Below are positions 23,058 to 34,589 of a DNA stretch of 64,000 bases, piece by piece; position 1 is the first letter of the stretch; each line of letters opens with the position of its first letter. The DNA comes from Mytilus trossulus (lineage: Eukaryota > Mollusca > Bivalvia > Mytilida > Mytilidae). The notes under the pieces were generated by a model, which searched no databases, was not told the origin of the DNA, and was given only the letters and a program-made list of their open reading frames with translations. A program made the translations under genes and the position numbers. The stretch lies in NCBI RefSeq assembly GCF_036588685.1, contig NC_086386.1:18868931-18932930 (forward strand), given 5' to 3'.

Positions 23058-24133
23058 ATGTCAGCACAGCTCAGGCGGTCAGCCAGGAAAAGGAAAAATT
23101 TGCCAATAGTGGCTGCTGCATCAGCAAGGAAAAAGGCTAACCAGAGAGTACCTGACACTATGTCAGTAACTGCACCACAGTTGCCTACAGTTGATACTGG
23201 TACACCATTCATACCCATTACTAGTTCTACTGGTACATACCCAATGTTGTTTTCACAGACAGGGGCAGGCATATATACCAGTGCAAGTACAGGGCCAGTC
23301 GATTTGACGAGCACAGCTAATACCCTTTTATACTCAAGAGTACCACTACCAGACCAAAGAGTGTGCAACACTGTAACCAGTCAAGATCCTCCAGAACATT
23401 CCTTAGGTAATACTAATGGTGCCTCAAGTTTTACAATGCCATTTAGTACTTTTGATCACCCTATTCAGATACCCAGCATGCATGCTAATATTGCTTTTAA
23501 TGTTTCTCAAAGTATTAGAGAAAAAATTCAGAAAAGTGAATTTATTGATTTAGGCATTTTGTTGATTAACAATACTCAGCAGGCTACACAAAAGCTTGTT
23601 TTTAGAGGGGGTGAATTTATTGTGCAAACAGAAAATATGCAAAACAAAATTGGATCTATTGACCAATGGACATCAGCATTTATCATTTTTGTTAGTGTAT
23701 ATTGTACTGTGCATTCAGGTAGATTACAAGATTTACTTAAATACATGTCAGTTGTACGTTTGGGTGCAAAAAGAAATCCAAATAATTTAGGTTGCGCAAA
23801 ACGCTGGATCCGGCAAGTTCATGGGCTATAGTAGATCCAGAGCTTTGGTTATTATATATGGCTGATAGTATTGGCACACAAAATTTGGAAGTAGTTTCTT
23901 CTGGTTACAATACATTTTCTGCTAATAGAAATGTGAATAAAACGTCCAAGTGCTATGCCTTTAATTATAACGGCGAATGTTTCAATTCATTTTGTCAATA
24001 TAGTCATGCATGTATACAATGTCATGGTGTTCACTCAGTTATAAACTGTCAATTCACACAAAATAATTTGCCTTCGCAAATACGACCAAATCAACAGCCA
24101 GAACGACCCCAGCAGGGATACCAGAAGATTTAA
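23058..24133 (+). pseudogene. Gag-like protein of element 2 (frameshifted)
   Basis: Starts MSAQLRRSARKRKNL at 23058, basic like the first element's gag, followed by a Thr/Ser/Pro-rich region. The shared DQWTSAFIIFVSVY motif sits near 23660. The frame changes at about 23785-23795, after GAKRNPNNLG. The second part (23792-24133) carries DPELWLLY and a C-terminal Cys/His cluster, CYAFNYNGECFNSFC then CIQCHGVH and a final Cys. Length and order match the gag-like protein of element 1, but identity is low. Apart from the single shift the frame is well preserved, suggesting a fairly young copy. No start or ribosome signal beyond the ATG can be judged. Confidence 0.75.
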
Positions 24134-24559
24134 ACATAAATTTCAAACTATAATTGGGTCCCTTATAGATAGTTCAGTTGCCCAAAGTACCTAAACAACA
24201 TATCAAAGAGGTGTATTGGCCTTTAATGAGTTAAGAAAATTGTTTGGTTTATAAAATGTATGGCCAATACCTTTGTATGAATTGTGCAATTTTATAGATT
24301 ATTTGTTTCAAGCGTTACTCGCATTCCTCTATTAAGTGTTATTTAGCAGGGATAAGTTTTTTCAGTAGATTGAATGTCTTGGGCGATTTTAAATAAATTT
24401 TAAAAAAAAATGATGGAGGGAGTTTACCGGTCAAGGCCAAAATTAGGGATTCAAGATTGCCTATTACCAAGAATTACTTCTATTAATAGTTAAATTCTAT
24501 TGTTTATTTGTTCCTCCAGTTATGCAGTTAAGTTGTTTAAAGGTTGTTTTAAGATCCTC

Positions 24560-24900
24560 CAATCCTAAATTTCTAGTCGTACATGTATGTAGGTGCTAAT
24601 GATTTAGGGAATATTTAAACTGAAAATTTAAGAGAAAAGTTGATACAAGCTATGACCTTTATTTCAAAGGACTTGCCTGACACTAAAATTGTGTGGTCCC
24701 AAATGTTGCCTCATTTAAACGGAGATATTCTAAAGTGTAGATACAGCCTATTACAGGGTTAATAAGACAGTAGCTAACTATATATTGGAATCTGGTGGTT
24801 ATTGTTTAATATGCTATCCAGACATTTCTAGGACTGAAATATGTATAAATCTGATGGGGTGCATTTGTCTGTCATAAGAAATAACAATTTTTTTCAAGGT
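24560..24900 (+). pseudogene. SGNH-hydrolase remnant of element 2
   Basis: Reading several frames recovers YVGANDLGN (block III, near 24573), then a QAMTFISKDLPDTKIVWSQ-like strand and MLP, and finally SDGVHLS (block V, near 24855). That order is characteristic of SGNH hydrolases carried by retroelements. At least two stops and two shifts are present and block I was not found. It lies downstream of gag, whereas in element 1 the SGNH frame is upstream of gag. Confidence 0.6.
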
Positions 24901-25244
24901 GGTCTTTAGTTTTTCATGCATAAAACCAATGGTCATGTTTTCCCCTCTACTGATATATAAGTATGAAATATGTTGTTTTGTTTTGTGTTTTTGTCTCAGT
25001 GATATAAATACAATATTGTTACCTAAGACAAACTATGTATAATTGATCTTGTGTGTAAATTTTTACTGTAGATATATACAGTTTTTTACGATTTATTGAG
25101 CAACTTTACTAGTACATTTAGTTACATGTAACTTGAAAGTTTTCTTTGATTTTTTTGTGGATGTATTTGGCTCACAGCTTGGCAGCGAACCTCCATTATA
25201 TGGCGGTTGACAATGAATCATTATTCTGTTTCACTGTCAATCTG

Positions 25245-25562
25245 GCATAATTCGCTGCATCAAAAACATTTTGTTTTATGAATAGGATCATTTACTACAG
25301 ATCTAGATGAACAATGTAAGGGTTTCGATCCATCACCTGTGTTCCAAATTGTTTTAATCCTATCTTCAGTTACCATTATCTGTGGTAGTAATTTATATAT
25401 ATATATATATATATGACAGTACGGTTGCCATAATCAGCAATATGCGGGTAACCTCTTTTTTCAGTTATATACAACATGTATAAATTATGAGAATAATAAT
25501 ATTAAAGGCTGTGGCCAAATACTGCCAATTTGTTGTTTGGTCTTACTAAGCATCTGGGATAA
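25245..25562 (+). repeat. Ngaro-type element 2, repeat B1
   Basis: Starts GCATAATTCGCTGCATC and includes an AT run. It repeats at 25991-26320. It merges with A2 at GGATAATAGAATTT. Confidence 0.88.
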
Positions 25563-25770
25563 TAGAATTTAAGTCCTGTACTTAAATTCAGTTATCACGG
25601 TGCGCTGTACTATTACATTGGTTGGTTATTAGTGAGTTTAAGAAAACTCAAATTTCATTGGTGGTTAGTGAACCATACAATTTGACGTCACGATCCTTTT
25701 TTAATTCGGGTCCAACAGGAGAGGCTGCTTTTAAAATAACTTGTTGTTATCAGAGGAAAATTTTATTCAA
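25558..25770 (+). repeat. Ngaro-type element 2, repeat A2
   Basis: Direct copy of 21572-21783, followed at 25773 by the C-rich tract CCCTCCCTCCTCCC. That parallels the tract following A2 in element 1. Confidence 0.88.
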
Positions 25771-25858
25771 AATCCCTCCCTCCTCCCAAAATGTATATTT
25801 ATTGTAAATACAATGTATTAGAATAAGATACTGCCTGTGTTGTAATTTATAATTTCAG

Positions 25859-25989
25859 GTGATGTTTCAGTTGTCAATTGTTTGAACACCTATATGTATT
25901 TGGCCATTGGACAGACAGGACCTGAGAAGAAGTCTATTGAAGTTATCAAACCTTCCAACAAAGACTTTGAATTTATTAGGCCTGTGATT
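25859..25989 (+). other. Exon-like open segment between A2 and B2
   Basis: Preceded by a T-rich stretch ending ATTTCAG (acceptor-like, AG at 25857-25858). One frame stays open and reads as ordinary protein, including the phrases MYLAIGQTGPEKKSIEVIKP and NKDFEFIRPV. Codon use is less AT-biased than the flanks. No family recognised. It could be a captured host exon fragment in the spacer unique to this element, or chance. Confidence 0.3.
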
Positions 25990-25990
25990 T

Positions 25991-26320
25991 GCATAATTCG
26001 CTGCATCAAAAAACATTTTGTTTTATGAATAGGATCATTTACTACAGATCTAGATGAACAATGTAAGGGTTTCGATCCATCACCTGTGTTCCCACGGTGA
26101 TTTCCAAATTGTTTTAATCCTATCTTCAGTTACCATTATCTGTGGTAGTAATTTATATATATATATATATATGACAGTACGGTTGCCATAATCAGCAATA
26201 TGCGGGTAACCTCTTTTTTCAGTTATATACAACATGTATAAATTATGAGAATAATAATATTAAAGGCTGTGGCCAAATACTGCCAATTTGTTGTTTGGTC
26301 TTACTAAGCATCTGGGATAA
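25991..26320 (+). repeat. Ngaro-type element 2, repeat B2 (right end)
   Basis: Direct copy of B1 ending CATCTGGGATAA. A small insertion CCCACGGTGATTT distinguishes it from B1. Confidence 0.88.
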
Positions 26321-27569
26321 ATGTAATTTTGTGTTATAATTCAGCTTGCACTTTAACATTAAATATTTATTCATTCATTCATATGACGAAATCATATACT
26401 ATTCGAACGCTTCTCATCTGCGATTTCTTATTAGCCGGGTCTTCAAATATTCCTGCGGCGCAATTTTAGTTAAAATCACGATTAAATATCAAGGACGGAC
26501 AGTTTCTCATTTCACATTTTGGCATACTTTTTCTGCAACATAATAACAAATTTGTTTTAGAACAGAGACTATCGTAAATTTTCAAAAGCACTATACAATA
26601 ATAGTGTGACGTATTTCTCCAGAAAGTCCAGTGAAATGTTAAAATGATTAGAAAATCAAATACTTATCAGTGATTCAATTGTTAATCACCACAATATCCT
26701 TCAATAAAAATCCATGCATCAGTAATTCGACTGGCAATGTTATTACTGCCAATCTGTCAATTGAAAAAAACGTTTCTCATGAATATACCAACATAACTTG
26801 AGCCTAAATCAATCAATTGGAAAAAAAACAAGTATGTATTAGATAAAATACAAAGGTAAGTTTAACGACGAAAACCATTAATTTGTTTCTAAATTTATAT
26901 TATTTTTGGCCTGTATAACTTTTTTGGATTCGAGCGTCACTGATGAGTCTTTTGTAGGGAAACGCACGTCTGGTGTAAATACAAAATTATATCATTGTAT
27001 CTTTGATTAGTTTAATTATTACTCAAAGTTGATCTACAGATACATGATAATTTTATTTTGAGATTGTATTTTTATAAACTTTCCCATCGCCCATTCCCTT
27101 TCAATACCCAAAGCTTTTTATCAAGATATTTGTAAGATGTTAAAATATGAGCCAGTCAATGCGAAAAGGTACAAAAAGTCCTTTTGATAAACTTTAGAGA
27201 ACACGTTATCAAAGTTTGTTATAATATTTTTGAAAAACGATTTTATCCGAAAAAAAATATATTAATGTTAACATTCATAACATTGTCAATTCTATCCCGT
27301 GTTTGTCAATCAAAAAAGAAAAAGGCGTAGAAATATCTGAATTTTTGGTATTTGAGCAAGTATAAAATCATTTGTTTCCCGAACAAATGCTATACCGAGC
27401 AGAAACTTAAAAATTTACGACACTACAGAGACAAAAGTGAATAATTTCATTCAGTTCTACAGGTTTAAAGAAAGTAAGACAACATTAAAATCATGAGGGA
27501 AGTTACAAAAACTATGACATTTTGTGTTTTAGAAATTGAAATTTCAGTTTAGTTAAGTTATTTAATATT
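26321..27569. other. Non-coding, apart from a hammerhead-like copy
   Basis: No gene supported. The only recognised element is the dispersed repeat at about 26925-26995, listed separately. Confidence 0.45.
26925..26995 (+). repeat. Dispersed repeat with hammerhead-like core (copy b)
   Basis: CTGATGA (26940-26946), a variable stem II region, GAAA (26959-26962), then a 4-bp stem III closed by A-U (ACGC with GUGU, one wobble) around a 7-base loop, and A at the cleavage position (26977). Stem II has lost its pairing here (GTC opposite AGG). It is the same family as 34085-34190. Confidence 0.45.
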
Positions 27570-27680
27570 ATTTAAATCAACCGTCGTTGCACGGGAGTCG
27601 AACAGTTGACCAGTTTGATTGCATTGATATCCACATCGTAAGCGAGAGCCTTATCCCCACTGCTACCATGGTTAACATTA
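27570..27680 (-). repeat. tRNA-derived SINE-like sequence
   Basis: On the minus strand, TAGCAGTGGGGATAAGG resembles an A box and TGTTCGACTCCC a B box of RNA polymerase III. The body does not fold into a proper cloverleaf, so this is a SINE or tRNA relic rather than a tRNA gene. Confidence 0.4.
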
Positions 27681-29114
27681 TCAGTTGACAAATCAAGTCA
27701 TTTGAAATGTACTTTCAAAACGATTGAACTATATGAAATAATTCATTAAAAACTTGATAAAACTAAACAGGTGGGGTCTCAACACTTGCAGGTGCGTGTA
27801 GCCCACAGCTTCAGGATATGAGGAAAAGCAAATGTGTTTTATAAATCACAAATTTACTACCAATAATTATGCACACTTTCTAGAATTTCGTATTTTGTTC
27901 GTTTTTGTACCTTTTCGCATGGACTGGCTCATATATTTTTTGTCGATTAAAAATGTTTTTTGGTTATAACACCAGGTTATTAAGTTTGTGTGCTTCTTTA
28001 TTTGTGTATGCTGTTGTAGCGTGTGATCTCGCGTGTGATACACTTAGCATTGGGATATCTTTGTATAGCTTAGTTGACCACTTCCTTAGCCAAGCTATTG
28101 TATGCTATATTATTTAATAATCTTTATATGTTTTGCATTCATTATTAACAGAGACCTGTAATAAAGTTTATATTAATCGTTTATTTTTGTATGAGAACAC
28201 ATTTGCTCTGAATAAGTAATAAACTGTTATCACAGAGATATGTCTTGTGTTTTTTGTAATTTCGATAATGCAAATGTTGAACTATACACTAAACACTCTC
28301 TATGGATCGAAATGAGATGTGCAAATGCAAACCAAATACCATTGACTTAAGTAGTTCCCTTTAAACAAACATGAAAACAAAGTAATACATGTCAATTTAG
28401 CAAAATAAATCTCAAAGTCAATAAACCATCACTGATGGTGGGGGTAATATAATCTCCATGGAAATGAGATGTGCAAATGCGAATTCAACTAAAAGTGGGA
28501 TGATTCTTCAGAATTATCAGAACGATACTTTTAAAATTTATGTCCTTGATATTAACAAAAATATTCAGAATGTTTAGTTTAAATATAAAAAATATCACCC
28601 TTATTTATGTGGGATTCAAGAAAGCATCCAGATAACAGAAAATCCGTGACTTATCTTGCGTCCAAACCCAGAAAATCCAATTGCGTCAACAGTTTTTCAT
28701 TTTGCAACTTTAAGTTATCCATTTAATTAAAACATAACTTTTTGTTGAAACCAATCGGCAACATCAAACTATCTAAATGATATGAAATACAAAATGTATA
28801 TATAACGTATATGGAATTGGTAATAAAACCAAGGTACATCCTTGGTGTAATTATAATTGAAAATTAAACAGAATATTCTGGATATACTGAAATTTGGTGA
28901 TACAAAACAAATGTAAATAAATAAATAAAATAGTATTCATAACTATTATTTTTTTATATTTCACGATGCATACGGTTAGAACTTTGGGCAAAGCTCATGT
29001 CAAGTATTGAGCAAATGATTTAATCTGGTGAATGAGAATTGAGAACTAATGCTCTTCTAACTTACAGTATCGATTTTAAAATCTAGATCTTTTTAATTTT
29101 CACCTTAGTTCGTG
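27681..29114. other. Non-coding, nothing recognised
   Basis: A 20-bp phrase, GAAATGAGATGTGCAAATGC, occurs twice about 155 bp apart (near 28307 and 28463). No other structure. Confidence 0.45.
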
Positions 29115-29586
29115 TTTAGGTGTAATACCACCATTGATTTTCCCCTATTAGTCTTTGTTAAATTTGCACTTTTCAAAAAAATGTGCAGAATTTATCTTTG
29201 TTTCAAATAAAGAAATACTTGGCAGGAGTAAAGTTTTATCCTGTCCAGTTCTATTGAAAAATGTTCACATAACATTTCATTGCATATAAGAAAGAAACCG
29301 TCATTGGAAGTAAACCAATCAAATGTCTCCCCTTATTCTATCTGTGTACAAGGTTTAGTCACCATGTAACCTCAAGATTACAAAAAATTGTATAGAAATC
29401 ACAAATAAAAAATAATGGTGTTTTGAAATACCCAAGACATATGTTCATGACACAGAAATAGTTTTACTGCAATAAAATGTAGGATTAATTACCTACAACG
29501 GTCAAATTCAAGGGAATATTTTTTTAGACCTACTTTCGTAAACAACCGGATGTGACGTACCATGATTTGTTGGTATTACACCTAAA
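29115..29586. mobile_element. ~470-bp TIR element X, copy 1
   Basis: Perfect 16-bp ends TTTAGGTGTAATACCA and its complement TGGTATTACACCTAAA. A second copy in the same orientation, very similar throughout, lies at 31280-31741. Non-coding. Confidence 0.8.
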
Positions 29587-31276
29587 GAAGACCTTTTTGT
29601 TCAATAAACTGCATGTGACTTTTTTCCTTTGAAATACTGGTTATTTCAAGCATTTCTGTCAAGTTTTGTCATAATCAGTTCAATAGTTTGAGAGAAAATC
29701 TAGTATAATAAAAGACGACATCTACAGCGATTCGAGCAAAATTTCTTCGACAAATCCAAACCAAGCCGCATCAAGATAGAATAGAGTGTGGACCAATAAT
29801 TGATCAAATATCTATCTTATCTGCCTTCAAACAGTTGATTATGATACACAAGAGGATTTTAGGAAGATAAATACCACTAATGAACCTCTTTGTCTTCTTT
29901 ATAAGGTCTCTGTAGGTCAATTTATACCTCTCATTTCCTCAAAATTTCAACTTTTCAGGCCAAAAAATAAAAATAATGGGGTAACTTTCACTCATTTATG
30001 GTAGAAATGTTATAAGAAATGAGTAATTGAAGCATTTTAGCAGAATGAACAATCCATATAAAAGTTTACTGTCTCCAAGGAGGTTTCAATAAGTCCTTAC
30101 GTAAAAATTAAATTTACGCCGCGTTCCAAAGAGGGACATAAAAGGCCTCTCTTTAAGTGATTAACTTGTCGATACAGCATTTAAAATAATTTCATCTACT
30201 TAAAACTATATATTCATTTAAGTATTGCCTAGGAAAATGTTATATCATAGCAAAATATAAGAAATAAGGAGAAAAAGCCCACCCCCCCTCCAAAAAAATA
30301 AATATATGCACTTAGTATGGCTTGTTCTGTCAACTGAATATTCATGGTACAGTCCTATTTCAAGACAATTTTCTCATAAAATGTGTTTTGGAGACTCAAT
30401 TCACTCAGAATATTTATTTTTTTGTATTATTTCACTTAAATAGCAAGAATTTTAGCACATGAGATTACTCACAAGGCCATAGGTGCATGTACAGCTTCCC
30501 CAAAGAAGACCTTTTTGTTCAATAAACTGCATGTGACTTTTTTCCTTTGTAATACTGGTTATTCCAAGCATTTCTGTCAAGTTTTGTCATAATCAGTTCA
30601 ATAGTTTGAGAGAAAATCTAGTATAATGAAAGACGACATCTACAGCGATTCGAGCAAAATTTCTTCGACAAATCCAAACCAAGCCGCATCAAGATAGAAT
30701 AGAGTGTGGACCAATAATTGATCAAATATCTATCTTATCTGCCTTCAAACAGTTGAATATGATACACAAGAGGATTTTAGGAAGATAAATACCACTAATA
30801 AACCTCTTTGTCTTCTTTATAAGGTCTCTGTAGGTCAATTTATACCTCTCATTTCCTCAAAATTTCAACTTTTCAGGCCAAAAAATAAAAATATTGGGGT
30901 AACTTTCACTCATTTATGGTAGAAATGTTATAAGAAATGAGTAATTGAAGCATTTTAGCAGAATGAACAATCCATATAAAAGTTTACTGTCTCCAAGGAG
31001 GTTTCAATAAAATGTTATATCATAGCAAAATATAAGAAATAAGGAGAAAAAGCCCACCCCCCTCCAAAAAAATAAATATATGCACTTAGTATGGCTTGTT
31101 CTGTCAACTGAATATTCATGGTACAGTCCTATTTCAAGACAACTTTCTCATAAAATGTGTTTTGGAGACTCAATCCACTCAGAATATTTATTTTTTTGTA
31201 TTATTTCACTTAAATAGCAAGAAATTTTAGCACATGAGATTACTCACAAGGCCATAGGTGCATGTACAGCTTCCCT
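29584..31276. repeat. Tandem duplication C-u-D-C-D between the two X copies
   Basis: Segment C (29584-30092) recurs at 30502-31010. Segment D (30234-30501) recurs at 31009-31276. The first C and D are separated by ~141 bp absent from the second. Copies are nearly identical. The order C - spacer - D - C - D is formally the A1 - internal - B1 - A2 - B2 pattern, but a tandem duplication with one deletion explains it equally well. No coding sequence. Confidence 0.75.
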
Positions 31277-31279
31277 AAA

Positions 31280-31741
31280 TAGGTGTAATACCACCATTGA
31301 TTTTCCCCTATTAGTCTTTGTTAAATTTGCACTTTTCAAAAATTTGTGCAGAATTTATCTTTGTTTCAAATAAAGAAATACTTAGCATGAGTAAAGTTTT
31401 ATCCTGTCCAATTCTATTGAAAAATGTTCACCTAACATTTCATTGCATATAAGAAAGTAACCGTCATTGGAAGTTAACCAATCAAATTTATCCCCCTATT
31501 CGATATGTGTACAAGGTTAAGTCACCATGTAACCTCAAGATTACAAAAAAATGTATAGAAATCACAAATAAAAAATAATGGTGTTTTGAAATACCCAAGA
31601 CATATGTTCATGACACAGAAATAGTTTTACTGCAATAAAATGTAGGATTAATTACCTACAACGGTCAAATTCAAGGGAATATTTTTTTAGACCTACCTAC
31701 AAGCGGATGTGACGTACCTTGATTTGGTGGCATTTCACCTT
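31280..31741. mobile_element. TIR element X, copy 2
   Basis: Starts TAGGTGTAATACCACCA and ends GGTGGCATTTCACCT (a decayed right TIR). Otherwise it matches 29118-29580 with scattered substitutions. Confidence 0.75.
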
Positions 31742-32676
31742 TAATGACACATGGTTATCTTTTGAAAGACATTTCCCAGCAACATTGCATCAACTATAAT
31801 TGGACAGAAGAATTTATAGGACAGCAATTAAATCAAATTCAATATATTTATTTTTAAAACAGATATGCAAACTCATGTATTTACAATCTGTTGATACCTG
31901 TAATTTTGAACAATGCCATGTTTTTCTGTGTTTTTTAGGATACTTTTTTGCACAAAAGCTATTGGATGCTGGATGTGTATTGATTCAAATTTAAGTTTAA
32001 GTTGTGTGAATTTATATGTTGTTTTTAGCCTTTCAACAAGCTGTCAGTAACTGTGATCTGGACTTTTTTGTTTGGGGTGTATACAAAATGTAAGTGCCAT
32101 GCTAAATTCGCTCTGTGTTTTTTTTAGATGTAATTCATCTTTGTATCCATCAGATGAATAATGCTCTTTTAAAAGTTATTTTTATAGGTCTTTTTTATGT
32201 AGTATATATAATATTATTATACCTCTGTATGTTTTTTCTATATAACAAAAAAATATTGAAATAATTGTGCTATTTTATTCCACAGACTGTTTGCCGGTCA
32301 ATAGTTTCAAAGGCTGTTACCTCCGTTAATAGTTGTATAATTCTTAAATGATTGTCATATTAGACATGATTGTTCGAGAGGACTTGTGGTAGTTGGTATT
32401 TACGTTAGTTATTTTTCACTATACGACGTTGACCGAACTTCTTTTCGTAACTAATGTATACAAGATGGCGTCGATAATATTTATTTTCACTGTACGTTAA
32501 TCGTTAAATAAAATAATAAACACAAACATGTTCGTTTGAATGATAACAAGTGTTTGTGCAGTTTATTTTTTATTAGATAGTAAATTTCATTGAGTACATA
32601 TTTTTGCGTTAACCAACAAATATACATGTATTCATGCGCCAGGCCTATTCAATGACATAAAAATGCAATTTACATG
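31742..32676. other. Non-coding, nothing recognised
   Basis: AT-rich, with no exon or repeat that I can support. Confidence 0.45.
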
Positions 32677-33545
32677 TAACACATTCTGTTTCAACTTGTC
32701 AATATTCTGATTTGTCAAATATGGAGGGTATGCAAGAATCTGCTTAATAACACCTCCTTAAAATTTAGATAACTGAGGTTTCTCCCTATATCTTAGAAAA
32801 AATTGACACATGTTGATGCAAATCGTGTCCTTACGTATTTTCAGCTATTTTCTTAGAAGTACACGATTGCAAATGTGCATATACTATTTTGTTAGTCTGA
32901 GGGTTTCGGTCTCTGTTTGGAAAAATATATTAGGCACAATGGGTACTTGCTTCCATTTGTGTAATCTGAAGCTTTTATTTAGCATGTTCAAAAACAAAAT
33001 AAATGAGAATATACGTTTTATTCAAACTGTTAAATTGTGACTATTTTTTTTAATGAAAATCTGTTTGTCCCAGTTATCTGTATGAATAAAAACTGCATAT
33101 GTGACACCATAGTCATGACTGAATTCAGTCATCTTGCACTTCTACTTTCATCTTAATTTATTTGAATATTCAATTGATAATACATTAAAAATTAGAGATT
33201 GGTAGCAGTTGGGTGTGTGCAATATCCTACACAACAAGTTAAATGCTCTGAGGGGTATATACAGTTTTTACATAAGAAAACTGTTGACTGAATTCAGTCA
33301 ATTTACAATTAAACATCAAGAATCATCTTCCTTTTTTCAAAACTAGATTATAGTATTATAGAAAAAAATTCCAAGTTGATTCTAAATATACATATTAATG
33401 TTAACAATAACGAAAATCTTGACTGAATTCAGTCACTGGCACCACTATTTATTGACATTATAAAGTACATGGTTTGTGCAGTAGAAATATCTATACAATA
33501 TATACAAACACATTTTAAATCTAAGTCTATGACTGAATTCAGTCA
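32677..33545 (-). repeat. Palindrome module, copy 1: four TGACTGAATTCAGTCA sites
   Basis: The perfect 16-bp palindrome occurs at 33116, 33285, 33420 and 33530, spaced 169, 135 and 110 bp, with unrelated sequence between. A 37-bp segment at 32677-32713 is identical in reverse complement to 62653-62689, beside the second cluster, so the two clusters are inverted copies of one module. Two of the four sites extend to 18-bp palindromes. Confidence 0.9.
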
Positions 33546-34084
33546 CATACTATTATCGTTCTGTCTTATACATTATGGTATTTTCCCTGTTTGTATCCAC
33601 ACCATAGGTGTTTAATAAGTGATCTTGTAGTTTTCAGACATCAAAACAGTTGGTCTATATTCCTATTGACTGTTTATTATTCCTTGAAAACTTCTTTAAG
33701 CGTAGTAAGGTAATCTTCTGATGTTACTACTAATAGGAGGTGTACTTCTATCATAATCAGCAACATATTCTTTTTAGAAACAGTCTTATATAGACAATCC
33801 CAATATCAGTAGCGTTGATAGCAAAACAGAAATATATAGCCACGACTGGGTCAAGATCGATTGGTAGCGATGCTTGTGATAAACTGTCTTTTTCGTTATG
33901 ATTAGTGAGGCTGCTATTTATAAAAAAAACTGCAACTATGATTAAATATTTTCTTCTCTTATTTATCTTGCTCTCTATATTATTTTATTCTCAATTAATT
34001 GTCAATCTTAACTTCTAGGTTGCCTTGGCCGTATTTGGCACAACTGTTTGGAATTTCGGATCCTCAATGTTCATTAACTTTGTG
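33546..34084. other. Non-coding, nothing recognised
   Basis: No gene or repeat supported. Confidence 0.45.
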
Positions 34085-34190
34085 CTTGGTTGGCTTTATG
34101 AATGTTTTCGTATGATATTCACTGATGAGTCTTATGTAGACGAAACGAGCGTCTGGCGTGCTAAATTATAATCCTGATGCCTTTGATGAC
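34085..34190 (+). repeat. Dispersed repeat with hammerhead-like core (copy c)
   Basis: CTGATGA (34122-34128), an intact 3-bp stem II GTC/GAC with a 7-base loop (34129-34141), GAAA (34142-34145), and stem III of three good pairs including A145-U159. The base at the cleavage position is G (34160), which hammerheads do not cleave. Stem I is weak. The surrounding sequence matches copy b and a family I recall as abundant in mussel transcripts. Confidence 0.5.
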
Positions 34191-34589
34191 TCTAAGTTGT
34201 CCATTGCTGATAAAGCTTCTTCTACCTACAAAGAAATTTTATCTTTAAATTTGATGTTATTTGTGCATATATTATACAATCAACGACTATAAAGATACTT
34301 GTTATCTTAACATATGAATATCTATACCTTTATCATGTTCATTTATTAAATGCAAGTAAAATTAAGCTTTGAAAATAATTATTAGAATTTGGATAGGTTG
34401 TTTTAAGATGACACACTTAACCATGTTTACATCAAATAAAATTGACATGTGGCTTAGAGTTAGAGATGAACCACAATATTCTTCTTTTATATTCACTGAA
34501 GAAGGAACAAATACTTACATACAAATTTGCACCTGAATATGACCAATCTAAGAACTTCATACGTTTTTTTGTTTTTTTTAATTTGAGAA

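Larger units (their letters stand above)
21572..26320 (+). mobile_element. Second Ngaro-type split-repeat element, defective
   Basis: Direct repeats in the same order as the first element: A1 21572-21783, B1 25245-25562, A2 25558-25770, B2 25991-26320. A1 and A2 are nearly identical. B1 and B2 differ mainly by a ~14-bp insertion in B2 (CCCACGGTGATTT near 26093). Only gag-like and SGNH remnants are found between A1 and B1. No RT, RNase H or recombinase coding is present, so mobility would need another element's enzymes. The repeats share no evident sequence with those of the first element, so this is a different family with the same architecture. Confidence 0.85.

Noticed and set aside
22988-23371. 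127-codon minus-strand open frame
   Set aside because: Antisense shadow of the gag-like frame of element 2.
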